Source: Plectrocnemia conspersa
Lineage: Eukaryota > Arthropoda > Insecta > Trichoptera > Polycentropodidae
Reading direction: 5' to 3'
Length of the DNA stretch: 64,000 nucleotides
NCBI GenBank assembly: GCA_009617715.1
Contig: VTFK01000008.1
Location: 930,001 to 994,000 of the forward strand
Both the position numbers and the translations under genes were made by a program. The notes beneath the pieces are model-generated. The model saw only the letters and a program-made list of their open reading frames with translations. It was not told the DNA's origin and did no database searches. Shown here one piece after another: positions 1 through 11,950 of this stretch. Position 1 is the stretch's first letter. Each line of letters begins with the position of its first letter.

Positions 1-162
1 ACCACACCGCCTCCTGAAGGTGCCGTCGGTTGTCTTAAATTAAATATGTCAATCAAAGATTGCATCGAAAACAAGATTAAGGATCATAGTATATTGATCC
101 ATGGGGAATCTCTATTAGAACTTGTTAAAGAGCTGAAAAAGACAAGAAAATATATGGAATAA
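1..162 (+). CDS. 3' terminal coding exon of an unrecognised gene (partial)
   Basis: Frame 1 is open from the first base of the window to a TAA at 160-162, giving 53 residues that look like real protein. It begins TTPPPEGAVGCLKLN, then has a charged, probably helical tail with ILIHGESLLELVKELKK near the end and finishes KKTRKYME. Codon use is mixed rather than AT-driven and the open frame is uninterrupted. An AATAAA signal follows 53 bases after the stop, which fits the end of a transcript. The 5' part of the gene lies outside the window, so domain content and whether position 1 is inside an exon cannot be judged. I do not recognise the family. It could also be a chance open frame or the end of an old retrocopy. 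It is the nearest visible upstream neighbour of the NK6 gene, about 52 kb away. Confidence 0.6.
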   Translation, partial: TTPPPEGAVGCLKLNMSIKDCIENKIKDHSILIHGESLLELVKELKKTRKYME

Positions 163-214
163 TTGCGTACATTATACATATTATTATCATTACTTTATAA
201 AAATGTTATCGTTT

Positions 215-220
215 AATAAA
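215..220 (+). terminator. Polyadenylation signal AATAAA
   Basis: A canonical AATAAA lies 53 bases downstream of the stop codon at 160-162 and is followed by T/G-rich sequence (TTAATTTGAG). It probably marks the 3' end of the gene whose last codons open the window. AATAAA is common by chance in DNA this AT-rich, so only the position makes it meaningful. Confidence 0.5.
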
Positions 221-2599
221 ATGCCATATGTTAATTTGAGTACATTGCTCGTACCTGAGATAATTTGATCGAGATAACGACCAATGATGTTTTAATTTAT
301 TGTAATCTTATCTCCGCAATGGGGCAAAATTTTTAGTTATGTGTATGCAATACAGTACAATATGGATTTAACAAATACAAATTTAATTAATTTAGATACA
401 CGTATTTTTTTTATATATATTTTATCACAGATTTTATAGTAAATAAAACATTTTCTTTATTTTTTTTCTATTAGAGAATTTATAATTATGGAGTATTATT
501 ACATGTTAATATCGAATATTATGAAATCTTAAGTCAAGATTGTAAAACTATTTAATGCAAAATGAACAAAAAAAATTCTGGCAAATTTTGTGATGAAATA
601 TAAATTCGAAGATAAATATTATATTTTATTTGTAAACAGAAGAAATAGTTGTAAAACATTTATATACACTGATTTTATATAATAACAAAAAAATATAGTA
701 ACAAATTGGATATTGGTGTTTAATTTTAGAAATAATTCAGATTATTGAATATGTTAATCAAAAAAGTTAACTCTCAACGAAAATTAAAAAGTTTCACTAT
801 TTTGCTTTAAAAATTAATTATTAAAATACAGAAAACTGCATTTAAATATGATTTTTTCTATTATCCAAATACAAAAATCTGAAAACACGATAGGTTTGGC
901 TGAAAAATTTTAAGAACGTAATCGATGGTATTTTAAAACAAGAGCTTATTGAAAAACTGATGTAATATATTACATATAAATCAAGCCATATTATATTTAA
1001 AGCACTAATGTTCAAAATGTTGTACTGTGCAATATAGAAAGTTACTATTTGTTTTATATACTTATGGAAATTAATTTAAAGAAAAAAATTCACTTTTATT
1101 TTTATTATGATAAGCAATATAAATTGGCTTATATATTTATTTATTACAATATGAAACCTATATTATTCGTATTTACGAACTAAAAATTCGACAGTAGTTT
1201 TATTGGTAGTTTTCATCTGTATTTCCCGAAGAACTAGCAAATAATCATCAGTAGTTGTATACATAAAATCATATAGTATTAAGATATACCTAATTGTATT
1301 TAAATTATATGTATGTTTTTAAACAATATATTGCCAATTTAGTCACATTTAACCAGTGTACTATAAGTAAACTATTTGTTGATTTAAATCATATCTAGGG
1401 TTTGTGGTGACCAATATGTAACACAAACAAACAAAATAAAGTAATTTTAATGGTGTGGCAAGGTAAGAGATGACTCATTAAAGCACTCAAAAAAGAGCGT
1501 CCGCGGAGATGTAGTAATCTGCCATTGTATCTAACTGCACTATTATATTTTCATTGTTTATATATATTATATTAAAACGTAGCAACACTATAAATAAATG
1601 TATTAAAGACATGAATGGCGTCTCATTTGGCACTACACTAACACACCCCGAAAATTAAAGATATTTATTATTAATTATTTTGAGGAGCATTTTCTCTGAC
1701 ATTTCATTAGCACCATCCAGCAAAAATCTTATCTAAATCATATATATTTTTTAGAACTTTCTTAACATTTCCAAATAAAAATTCTGAAGAAAATGAAATT
1801 TATGTCAACTAAATAGGTACGTTTAAACCTCGAGTTGTGGATGAACTAAACACACATTCATTTTTAGTATCTTGATTTCTATAAAATAGGTTTTTAAATA
1901 TTTTGAAGATAAAATAAAATCTTCAGTAAAGCGAATGTAATGCAAATCAGTGGATGTCTTCAAAAATACATTATTTGTTTTATTCAATGTATAAGTGAAG
2001 CGATTCTTTAATTTAAGATATTAAACCAATTGCAGCACATTCGTTTTACTCAATTGTGAAGGTAATGGACGAAGCTGAAGCTACTGCTTATTCAGTTGAA
2101 GTTTTAAATTAACTGATATATGTGGATTACCGCAGCATAGTCTTATTGTGCTAGTGTGAATTTTGAATTCACCAAATCTATGGAACATATTCCTAAAACA
2201 CCATTAATTTCTATTGATTTCTCTAATCGATTAAATAAATAAGCTAAGGGTAATAAATGCTTCTCTCCCTTTCTTGTAGTATCCAGAATACATTATTGGT
2301 GGCAGGTGAAAATAATTCACTAAAACACATAGCAGCGTTTCTTAACATTTTTTAGTCGCGACCTAGATAATGGTAATAGTTATGTGTTTATGACTTCAAC
2401 CAGGATTAATAAAATAATACACACGGATAATTTAAATAAAATATTCTTTACCATCACAAAATACATTACTGGTATAAGTAACATTGAATCCTTTGAATAT
2501 GGTTCTTAGCTTTAGTTTTAAAAACTAACCGTCTTATCGCTATTTTAAATAGGCAGTAACTTTAGATCGTTTTCAGGTTGTAGTCCTTATAGTCTATAC
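221..2599. other. AT-rich intergenic DNA, no gene seen
   Basis: Both strands carry frequent stop codons in every frame and no recognisable motif. The base composition is uniformly AT-rich with short A/T runs. I see no tRNA, repeat array or transposon terminus that I can support. Confidence 0.6.
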
Positions 2600-2905
2600 C
2601 AGAGGTGGGTAACCTGCGGACTTAAGGCCGCATGTATCATTTTGGCTCCTTTGGTGCGGCTTTTTTTGACTAACACCAGAATTTATTTATTTATTTTTTT
2701 TTATAAATAAAAATAAATTTCAATATATTTCCTTTGATTAAAGAATTATACGCAAGGTTTTTGGAAAAGAGCGTAATCAACCCATGATATGTTCCTAAAC
2801 TTTCTGGTATGTACTGGTATTTTGAGGTTAATTAATTGAAATTTATTGAATGCGGCCTTTTTTGTTTGAACTAACATAATGCGGCCTTCCAACGTGAAAA
2901 GGTTG
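2600..2905. mobile_element. Non-autonomous hAT-type element (MITE) with 8-bp target duplication
   Basis: The left end CAGAGGTGGGTAACCTGCGG is flanked by GTCTATAC at 2592-2599, and the same octamer follows the right end at 2906-2913. An 8-bp duplication and a CAG-GGTGG type terminus are hallmarks of hAT elements. The right end, read inward on the minus strand, starts CAACC and has lost about ten bases of the terminal repeat. Internal TGCGGCCTT motifs near both ends are inverted relative to one another. There is no coding capacity. Confidence 0.75.
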
Positions 2906-3589
2906 GTCTATACCATAGATTCTCAATCTTAATTTACTCATCGTCCACTTTTTAACGACAAAAAATTTTATCGCCTACCTTTGTAAAACTATTTCTATCT
3001 CATTTGATAATAAATTGTATAACTTGTAACCGCTAAAAAACCGAATCAATGCTAGCGAAATGTTTTTCCATTACTAAGTTAGGAGTTGGAGAGTAATCCA
3101 TAAAAAATAATTTGAAACATGTTATATTTTTTATCTAATTCGATTCAAATACAAATATAATAATTTACGAATGCTAATAATAGCAGGAGCAATCAGACGA
3201 GCTAAATATTTCAAAATATCTGATTATTTGGCATGAATCAAAAAAAATAATAATTGAAGGTTGATGCAATATTTTAAAAAAAAATGTTCATTTTTGTATG
3301 AATTACAATAAATACGAATGCTTTAGAACAATCAAATTGAAGGTTTACTGGCATTAAAAAATAATAATTGAAGGTTGATGCAATATTAAAAAACTCAGTG
3401 TATGAATTACACTAATACACTTTAGCAAATTGGAAGGTTTGGAAGGAATACTTGTGTGTAATCTAGTGTAGTAAGATACGAATGATATGATACAACTTGC
3501 AACAAAACAGAAGCAAAGCCGGGTACGTAGGCTAATATATCTATAAATACATTTGATCCTTCACTTAGAGAGAGAGAGCAGAGCAAACA

Positions 3590-3960
3590 TTGTCGCCGGC
3601 CAGGGGTCAGATTTGAATTTGATGGCGCGCGTTCGTTTTAACGAATCGCGTTGATAATGTCGAGAGCTCCGGGGCAATTAGGTGCGCCCCCGGGCGTCCG
3701 TAATTAGTTGCGGCGGCCCTGTCTGCCGCGAGTCTCGGTCCAATGATTTTCGATTAAGCCTCTCTCCGGGGTCCGGGTAATCGCGTTTTGATGGCCAATC
3801 AACGGTGCGAATGTGCCCCCGCCGCCGGTGTAAGCTGAATATAAAGCAGTCGCACATACATAATACACGAATCGTTTTTATTTTCTAAAGCGGGCCCGGG
3901 CGCGCTGCTGACTACTCTTTAATGATACTTTTGTTCTATGGACGCCGACATGTTGCCCTC
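3590..3960. promoter_or_regulatory. GC/CpG-rich island, candidate enhancer
   Basis: This abruptly GC-rich block sits in AT-rich surroundings, with many CpGs and no long open frame. It carries homeodomain-type cores such as CCGTAATTAG (TAATTAG at 3701-3707) and GGCAATTAGG near 3673, and a CCAAT box on each strand. The pattern resembles the conserved regulatory islands around insect developmental genes. Function is inferred from composition and motifs only. Confidence 0.35.
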
Positions 3961-4829
3961 GAACGGGGCGGGTAACTTTCGGCAACGAGGGCCGACGTTG
4001 GAAATTTTCTTAACTACATTATAGCATTGGCATCATCTCCATTAAATAATGTACAGATGCTTTTTAAAGAGAAGTAAATATGTTGCTGAAATTATGAATT
4101 TGAGTCACGGTTTGCAAGGTGTCGAGACGGAGTGTCATTATATGAAGTTACAATCGGTTTAGCGAATTGCATTGAAACCATGAAATGAAATTAAAAGTAC
4201 ATTTTCCTGATCAAGATGTTTTGGTTATTTTTTTCTAGTGTGTGTCATGATATTAGATATTTCTCAATGATCATGAAACTATTACAAGGCGTAAACATTC
4301 TTTCCTTTCGGGTTCTTAGATCACCAAAACAAAGATAAAACCGCCGGCCGGTTAGAGTAATAGAAAATTGCAAAAATTTAAATATTGGTATTACCTTACT
4401 ATTTTATTAGATAATATTTTAAATGCTGTATTTAATAATGTTAAACCTCTGTAATTCGAACTTAGTTACTGAAGTTTCTGAGGCAATGATTCTGACTAGC
4501 ATATCTAAATACAAGCATCTGTTTGTTATAGTAGAATCAATTGATTATTAGCGATTTGTTGTAAATCTAAAACATCTACATATATCTGCTTACAAATAAA
4601 AATAAATCAACCAAAATCATTGTCTATGAAAGCAAGTATAGGAAAGAATATTATATAGGCATTTTTTTATGAAACAAATTCTTAATAAGATAAACGATTC
4701 ATTCCATTTTGATTTATCTTTTAATAATGCTTTTAATGTGCATATATATACATACATACTTACCATTCCAATAAAACATCATGGTATTTTTAGTAGAGAG
4801 GAAATTAAATGCAAACCGTTGCCGACCCC

Positions 4830-5210
4830 TGCTCAGATCCCACCCCCACACGCATGATATAATGTACGTTGCTGATATTCTCGCTTTTATAATAATAATA
4901 TTACTAATATCGTATGTATTATCTGGTAGCGATGGCCCAATAAAAACCTCATTATCGCCAATATGGCCGCACGTGTTGTACGCTCCGAGGGAGGGCCGGG
5001 CCCAAACTTTGGCCCGGACACCATCTTGGTCATTCCGGACCAAAGTTGGATGGGTGGAACTTTTACACGCCTGCGGCTTCGCCAACTAAACAAAACTTTG
5101 CCCCCTAATTACGACTTCATGATGTATAAAACAGCACTAATTATTAACATTACGACGGCGGCGGAGCTGCCGCATAAATTGCAAAGCCAAACCGAGCGCT
5201 AGATTATACT
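4830..5210. promoter_or_regulatory. GC-richer island, candidate regulatory element
   Basis: A GC-rich block contains GGGCCGGGCCCAAACTTTGGCC at its centre, which is partly self-complementary, and an ACGACGGCGGCGGAG stretch near 5152. Overlapping open frames on both strands are a by-product of the composition: none starts with a convincing context and no domain is recognisable. Confidence 0.3.
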
Positions 5211-5481
5211 TCACTATAGTACTATGCTTATTACACATGCTGTGTTAATGTTAGTTTTTATTTATGGCATAACTATGACTCTGCATCGTTATGAAAAAGA
5301 TAAGAATAATATAATTACGCTATAAACCTAATATCATAAATTACGGGTATCTATGTATATTGAGATCATTTTTTATTTTCATTGATTTAGGTGCCTATTT
5401 ACAATTACTTCAGACACATAGTTTGTGCTTAATAGCATAATATGATCACATTCATCAATCTATTTTATTTTAAAAATTACA

Positions 5482-5670
5482 GAACAAAAAATTGGCATCA
5501 AATTTTGGATTATAAATAGAGAAAAGTGTAATGAATGTTGGAGCAGGCTTTTGGCAAAGATAATACATATATTAAAACGAAGGGTTTATGAATGGTATAA
5601 ACGTTTCCAAGAGGGTCGCGAAGACATCAAAGATGACAAAGGAGATTGGTGGCCTACAATTAAAAATAAG
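5482..5670 (+). pseudogene. Mariner-type transposase N-terminal fragment (decayed)
   Basis: In the frame starting at 5482 the translation reads EQKIGIKFW, then after a degraded middle RRVYEWYKRFQEGREDI (5578-5628) and KDD. This matches the N-terminal helix-turn-helix of mariner/SETMAR-type transposases, whose signature is roughly IKF...VYEWHKRFKEGRE-DDERSGRP. The frame is open from 5446 to a TAA at 5704-5706. The SGRP segment has decayed to GDWWPT and no DDD catalytic domain follows. It is an old 5' fragment, not a working gene. Confidence 0.7.
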
Positions 5671-6253
5671 CAAAAAGTTATCTTATTTTTGTGGCAAAAA
5701 AATTAAAAACATGTTGATTATTTAAAATACTTCTCGGTTAATATGTATATATTTAAAAATATAATTTTTAATATTTTTTATGCCGTTTTATAAATACTTC
5801 TTAAAATTTTGCTTAAAAATAAAATATCCAAAACTATCGATCTGAGTACTAAAATGAATCCTGAATATATTTGTAACCGAGTATAAAATGTTACCCACTT
5901 GTGTGAATGTGTTTACTATTAATAAAATGTCTATACCTATTTTTGTTACTATAATTAATTAGAAAATGTAATGGAACTATATCATAAGATTTGACAAATC
6001 AGTGATTTTTGTGTATTACAGTTATAGGTTCATGCGAGTTTTAGAGTGCCCTAGAGATTCGCAAACGCGTCCCTAATTTTTATCAGTTGCGGCTAGAACG
6101 TCAGCGCTTGAGAATATGCTCCTCTTGCACGAGCTATCCAGTTTCTCAACGAGCTTGCCAAACACAATAATGTTTTTGGCGATAGCTATGAGGAGCTGGG
6201 AAAATGGGTTTGGTGCTCATTTATTTTAAGTGTGTGTATAATTATTTATTTTC

Positions 6254-6311
6254 ATGACGCATTGAAAAAACCTGTTAAGTCATAATGTTCAGATTTGTAA
6301 TAAAAAATAAA
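6254..6311. repeat. Short interspersed repeat, copy 1 (mate at 13724-13782)
   Basis: The sequence ATGACGCATTG...AAACCTGTTAAGT...AGATTTGTAATAAAA is repeated with a few substitutions at 13724-13782. The two copies are in the same orientation and 7.5 kb apart. Family unknown; probably pieces of a common dispersed element. Confidence 0.55.
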
Positions 6312-6479
6312 ATATTTTCTGGAGGAGCTCAAAAGTTCCATCATTGATTTTTAATATCAAATGGCTTATAAGATTATATATTTTATCGATTAAATCTGAT
6401 GTTTATTTTAAATGAAGCCCTGGTGAGATAAATGTGTATGTGTGTGTAAATATGTAGGTATACATTTATAAACATATAC

Positions 6480-6770
6480 GTTTGTAGAAGGTTTTCGTCG
6501 TCGAATAAATGAAGCAATCGGCAAACATGAGCCGCGGGCGGGGGAAGTGGGAACGGTTATTCGTGCGTTACGTGTTATTATGTGAAATAAACCAATAAAT
6601 GTTGGAAACACAGATTCCCGTTTGATCCCCGGGAGCCCTCTATTTTCGAATTCAATTTTTGCGATCATCCGCCGCAGATCCCCGCCGGCCAGGCTTTGTG
6701 TATTGAAATACGAATCGAATATCAATCGGAGTTTGCCCGAGGGAGATTGTAAACGAGCCAACGCAAAATA
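6480..6770. promoter_or_regulatory. GC-richer island, candidate regulatory element
   Basis: A GC-rich block with CpG clusters (GAGCCGCGGGCGGGGG, CCCCGGGAGCCC) also contains AATAAACC/AATAAATG motifs of the forkhead/Hox type. The minus-strand open frame here lacks any recognisable domain and ends in low-complexity codons, so I treat it as composition-driven. Confidence 0.3.
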
Positions 6771-7772
6771 ATATATTTTTTATTTAATAAAATATTTGAA
6801 ATCATATAAACAAATACTTGAATGAATGATATTAAAAAAATACTTGACAAAATATTGAACAATCTAATAATTGAGAACCGAAGTTCATGACTAGTTATTA
6901 AATTACACTATAATTCTTTATGTTTGTATTTGTTTATATTTCTACTAACGAAAATATAATTTAATTGATAGGCGCTAATATGCGTCTCTAAGATGTATAT
7001 GAAACTCAATTTGACAGTTGCAAAACGTCTATTTGCTGTTTAAACCCAAATCTAACCTAATGAAAGTTCTGAAACCAATTATAGTTTTAGAACTATATTA
7101 GGTCAAGTCTAAAATATAAACTAAACCAACTCATCTTTCAGGGGAAAAAAGCAGAAAAAAAACATGAACATTTTTCGGAAATGTCACGGTTTCGCGATTC
7201 TCGAAACGACGAAAAATATTTACTGTGAACTCCCCAAATCCTTTACGCTATTATATTGTTTGTCTCCATTGATAATGAATGATCGTTTTTGGTCACAGTC
7301 ATTAACGCAGTTTAGGGTTTGAGACAATGACCCTTTCAGACGTGTTCATCAGTGTGTGGTCTCTAACTCTCTACAATAGTTTTATTTAATATTCATTTGA
7401 AATATCAAGTATGAAAGGTAGTGAAACATACCATAATATTTGCTGGCTTACAAACATTCACTTTTACTAGCAATCTATAAATTGTAAATTATAGCATAAT
7501 TGAAATAGTCATTACAGTTGTTTAAAATGTACAACAATCATGTTGAATCATTTAAGATTTAGACACAAATTATTGTTGATTTTAAGTACTGTTACAAAAC
7601 CGATTTCCAAATATTTTATTTTAAGAATATCAATATATTATTAAGAAGTGCATGAAGTGAACTTAATTAATATACAGATAAAACGTATTGATGTATATAT
7701 TTAGCACTTATAATTAATACTCTTTTTATTATATTTTATTTGTAAATATAATACTTGGCTCGTTTTCTAAAC

Positions 7773-7814
7773 TGACCGCGTCTGCCCCTTTAGGCAGGGG
7801 GCACCTCGCGGTCA
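7773..7814. other. 42-nt GC-rich hairpin
   Basis: An 8-bp perfect outer stem TGACCGCG / CGCGGTCA encloses TGCC / GGCA around CTTTA. It lies at the left edge of the GC-rich island that runs to about 8030. It could be a cruciform, a structured RNA element or chance. Confidence 0.5.
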
Positions 7815-8030
7815 CTTTGTGAATCTTTCACAGTTCAGTAAAGTTATCGCAGCATCAAAACATTTCTCGGACGTGATTCGTTCGCCGTAGGGTTTGATGT
7901 GCGTCCGGTCGGATAAGCGGATCGTCCTCCTCCTATTTGTCCGTTTTTTCCTTCTCTCCTTTATCCGACCCAAATATCCCCTCATCTTCGACGTTTCCCA
8001 TCGGCGCGTAACACGTATCACTATAACAAT
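7815..8030. promoter_or_regulatory. GC-richer island, candidate regulatory element
   Basis: A CpG-containing block (GGACGTGATTCGTTCGCCG, GTCCGGTCGGATAAGCGG) ends sharply in AT-rich DNA near 8030. An arginine-rich minus-strand open frame across it is a shadow of the CGN-rich sequence and has no family resemblance. Confidence 0.3.
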
Positions 8031-9039
8031 AATATTTTACTAACAAACAATAACAATCGCTTTTTGTGGCCTACGTTTCGAATTTTGTATTATTTATCAA
8101 CGACCCAATTCTCTAATAAACAATCGGGAACGCTTGGATAAATATTATTCGACCTTTGTGAATATATGATAACAATAATATATAAAAGGAAAATTCTCGA
8201 TAATGAATTCTGACTTTTTCAAAATATATTTTTTATCAAGACATATTCAATAATACATTTAAGCAATTATTATTTTTTTAGTAAATATACATTTTATAAA
8301 ATAATAATAAAATACGTAGAAAATCTCGCAAAACATGATTTCATATACCTAGATGAGAAAATATTTTTAGATATAGTGGTGGCTTATTTAATTTGTTTGA
8401 TATATTATAATTAATGGTAATTTATTATGAATATTCCATTGCAAAATAGCAGGCGTTACAACAGAGTAAACACAATTAATAGCTATGAAGTAAATAGTGA
8501 GACTTATTTTAATAATCTTACAATTACATATGTATAACATAGGCTTTTGGCAAAGTGTGGCACCCTGGACTACTCTACAAAAATAAAAGACTGCTTCCAC
8601 ACTATTTTCAAATAAAGATTGGATAAGTAAATACAAAACTCACCCCAACATACTGGCAAGAAATCTGCTAAAGACAATGTTAACGAAACGCAGACTTAAG
8701 CATGTAAATATGATAAAAATAATAAATATATTTAATTAATATAAGCAATGTCACGACCACTACAAAATTACTACCAACTAATCTATAATTAGATAGAGGT
8801 AAGACTATAATTTAAGTGTTAATTATTTAGTTTCCAGCGGGACACTTCCTGTATGTTCTATTTTCTTTTCTGGGAAAAAGAAGAAAAAGAGAAATATATA
8901 GTATTATAATTGCTTATTATTTAAATAAAAATATTGCGTTTTAATAAAATAATATCTAAAATTAGGTATAATATTAAAAATATTTTTTTCATAGACATAC
9001 ATACTTATAGGTGTGTGTTTGATATGAGAATATGGATGC

Positions 9040-9440
9040 CGCTGCATTATACAGACTCCCCGCTTTCGAATATCGATACTGACCATTCCATATTGGTACG
9101 AACGGGAAAAATATCGTTAAAATATTCCAGACAAAGAGCATATCTCGAACGCTTGGCAGCCACCTGGCGCTCGCAGGTGAAACTATCACGGAAGGCTTTA
9201 TCCCGGATTTCCGCTACAAGGATATTCAGGATATATACGTGAACGCCCTTCGAAAATCGAAAAAGTATTTTAAGGGAACAAATGCCAACGATTGCCTATT
9301 TATGTACGAACGGCGTTTTATTTTGCACCCTTCGATTTCGGAATAGCACCAGCCCCTTCCTTTGGGAATACCCGCTCTTGGAACGGTATGGAAAATTTTT
9401 AATATACCATTTATGGCAAATAGAACAATGACAGTGAAAT
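9040..9440. promoter_or_regulatory. GC-richer island with paired Snail-type E-boxes
   Basis: The block contains CACCTG at 9161-9166 and CAGGTG at 9174-9179, an inverted pair of Snail/Zfh-type sites 7 bp apart. Other parts (GAATATCGATACTG, CCTTCGATTTCGG) are CpG-richer than the flanks. The open frames on both strands have no recognisable domain. Enhancer function is an inference. Confidence 0.35.
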
Positions 9441-9960
9441 GTAACATACTGTCATGGGCTTTGAGAAAAAAGACACCACAAAAGCAAAACTAATGATCTG
9501 TTTTTATATGATTTTTAATATTCGTAATGAACAGAACGTTTTCATAAACAGTATTTTATTTTATGCTAATGAAATTAAAAAATTAAAGATAAATTGAAAG
9601 GTTATAATATGAAGTAACGGAGAAAATCGAGAAAACAAATGTTTGAACAAGTGAATCACACATAAATTATATTTTTTTTGTATTGTCGAAACCTGTGTTT
9701 GCTGACATGATCAAGAAGCATAACAAAAAATGATCACAGACTATTACAATGCTTATGCAAAGATTTTAATATTAGAAGAATAATATTTTTATCTTTTAAA
9801 TGTAAAATATAAACTTTTTGTTTCCGCTCATACCAGCTATATTTAGTCAAAAGGAGCAGATGCATGTTTGAACATTATATATTTATTGACAAAATATTGT
9901 ATGAACTGCAATTATTATTTTATATATTAACATATAAAGCTTAATTTTGAAATTACACTG

Positions 9961-10140
9961 AAGTTTCGACCTATTGCGCGCCACCAGTGGAGCTCACGCA
10001 AAATCGACACAGACAAACTAGTATAGCAAAGCAGCATTTCTAATTAAATTTAAACAAATTGGGCAACCAAATTGTTTGTTGGTTGACAATATGTGGATTT
10101 TGCGTGAGCTCCACTGGTAACGCGTTCAAGGTCGAAACTT
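9961..10140. mobile_element. Hairpin MITE with long inverted ends
   Basis: The two ends are inverted copies. The left begins AAGTTTCGACCT and has ACCAGTGGAGCTCACGCAAA at 9983-10002. The right end, read on the minus strand, begins AAGTTTCGACCTTGAACGCG and carries the same ACCAGTGGAGCTCACGCAAA. Both arms are about 45 bases with a few mismatches and indels around a roughly 90-bp AT-rich centre. No clear target duplication is visible, so the superfamily is undecided. Confidence 0.75.
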
Positions 10141-10439
10141 ATTAAGTCATTGTATCAAACTATTACTGTATTTTTTTCATGTTGTAATACGCGGAAATGT
10201 GTTTATTTAGTCTGTTATTTGCCGAGTCATTGAATGCATTTCGTGAAAATCGTTTTTTGTATAAAACGCTTTTGTTATCAACACTCAATTTCTCTCAGCA
10301 AGATTAGGATTTAATTCTAATATTAAAAAAAATGATTTGTGACACCATTATAATTTATAATCCGCAAACTTGTATTTAGCTAGTCAAAATATGTACTTTA
10401 AACATTTGTTTAAAAAATGCGACATTTCATAGGCGCCAA

Positions 10440-10870
10440 CGTTATATATTATGGCCGCACATGTGCCGGCATACGTGCAGAATAATACATTTGTAAGCAA
10501 ATATTATACTTTTTTATGGATATCGCCTTATATAAGGTGTGCTACACATTCAAAGAAATCGGGACGCATTTCCCTTATGGAATAATGCATCTGCGAGGAG
10601 TTTAGAAAATAGCCAGATTTGAATAGAGGAAGTTTACGACCGCCAACTGGTAAAGGGGGAATGTCCTGCTACTCCACCCTCAAAGAGGAATACATTTCCT
10701 ATTCCGGAATTGAAATTGCTTGACCAGCCCCACATACAAATGTATAAAAAGGATGCGTCCCGATAGGACCACGTCAACTTTTCCTATATCGTTTCACAAC
10801 TGACAACTTATTTCATTTTCAGGCCTGTCATTCCGGCGATTTATATCAAACGGATAAAATTTATGCTAAC
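10440..10870. promoter_or_regulatory. GC-richer block bounded by a 12-bp inverted repeat
   Basis: ATCGGGACGCAT near 10558-10569 and its exact reverse complement ATGCGTCCCGAT near 10754-10765 bracket about 185 bp of moderately GC-rich sequence with CGACCGCCAACTGG and ATTCCGGAATTG. This may be a regulatory element or a decayed inverted-repeat transposon. There is no coding frame. Confidence 0.3.
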
Positions 10871-11639
10871 GCGTAAAGGTGCGCTTGTAGCTCCAATATC
10901 TAACTTTTATTGTATGTGTCTTTGCATATCTATGAATGTTTGAAAATATATACAAGGTGTTTCATGAGTCATTAACATTAAAGTTGATATTTTCATGTTA
11001 GGATTTCGTTAATAAAACTAGCGATACTTTACAATATTACATGCTTAAGCTTTTTCAGCGACAAGGATTTGTCAATCTGAGAGTTGGGAATCTTATATGT
11101 ATGATGGTAATTTTAGTCTCAAGGATTGAGTTTAACTCTGGGTAACGATGATTGAAAAAAAATAAAAATGATTGACTGCGATAAAAAATAGCATACTTTT
11201 TACTGTGATTTTTTGAACAAATAATTTGAGTTTTTTATTTATAAAAAAGTCATCAAGATATGCAGGTTCATAATAGTGCTGAACTTTTTTATGAAAATAA
11301 CCATTTACTTAAAACCGCAGTTGAGATTATGTATAAAAATGAGACATTATTGCTTATTAAATTATTAAGAAATGAAAAATTAAATTTATTTAAATATTAC
11401 ATATAATTTATTATGTAGATAATAAATGTAAAAAAATAGCTAAAAATAAACTTAATAGTGATTATTGAAACACTATTTTATATGTAATTGTTTTGCGGTG
11501 TCAACTTTCTACAACAAAAATCCTCATTATCTGAAATTGTATTGAAGTTATAAAATTTATAATAGTAGTATGTGTATTTGTGAATCAGTATAATGCAAAA
11601 AACATACGTACAGAAATACGTTATAAGTTCCATTAATTT

Positions 11640-11950
11640 TTTTCAGCGGTTGGCATAACTTTTGCCGTCATAATTTTACATTAAGCGAGTTAACGGATGA
11701 CGCCAGAGTGGGGCCAAAAAATAAAAAGAAAAAGTCTAAAAGCGTAAATCCTTTTAATGGCCGAAGTAGATTTGGCTAAAAGATGGCGGTGTTGTTTTTT
11801 CCCTTCGTCGTCGACAACGGTGATAATTGACTGAAATTTATAGTTTGGTCATTTTCTTGTCGCATATTGTTAGGCGGCGGTTGTAGCGATGCCTTTTCCT
11901 CTTTGGATTTGCTCCCAGGGTTGATCCTAACGTTAACGTTAACGGTATAC
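11640..11950. promoter_or_regulatory. GC-richer island ending in a GTTAAC array
   Basis: The block carries AAGATGGCGG, CCTTCGTCGTCGACAACGG and GGCGGCGGTTG, and ends in TAACGTTAACGTTAACG (11928-11944), a short tandem run of overlapping GTTAAC/AACGTT palindromes. Composition contrasts with the flanks. Candidate regulatory island. Confidence 0.35.
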
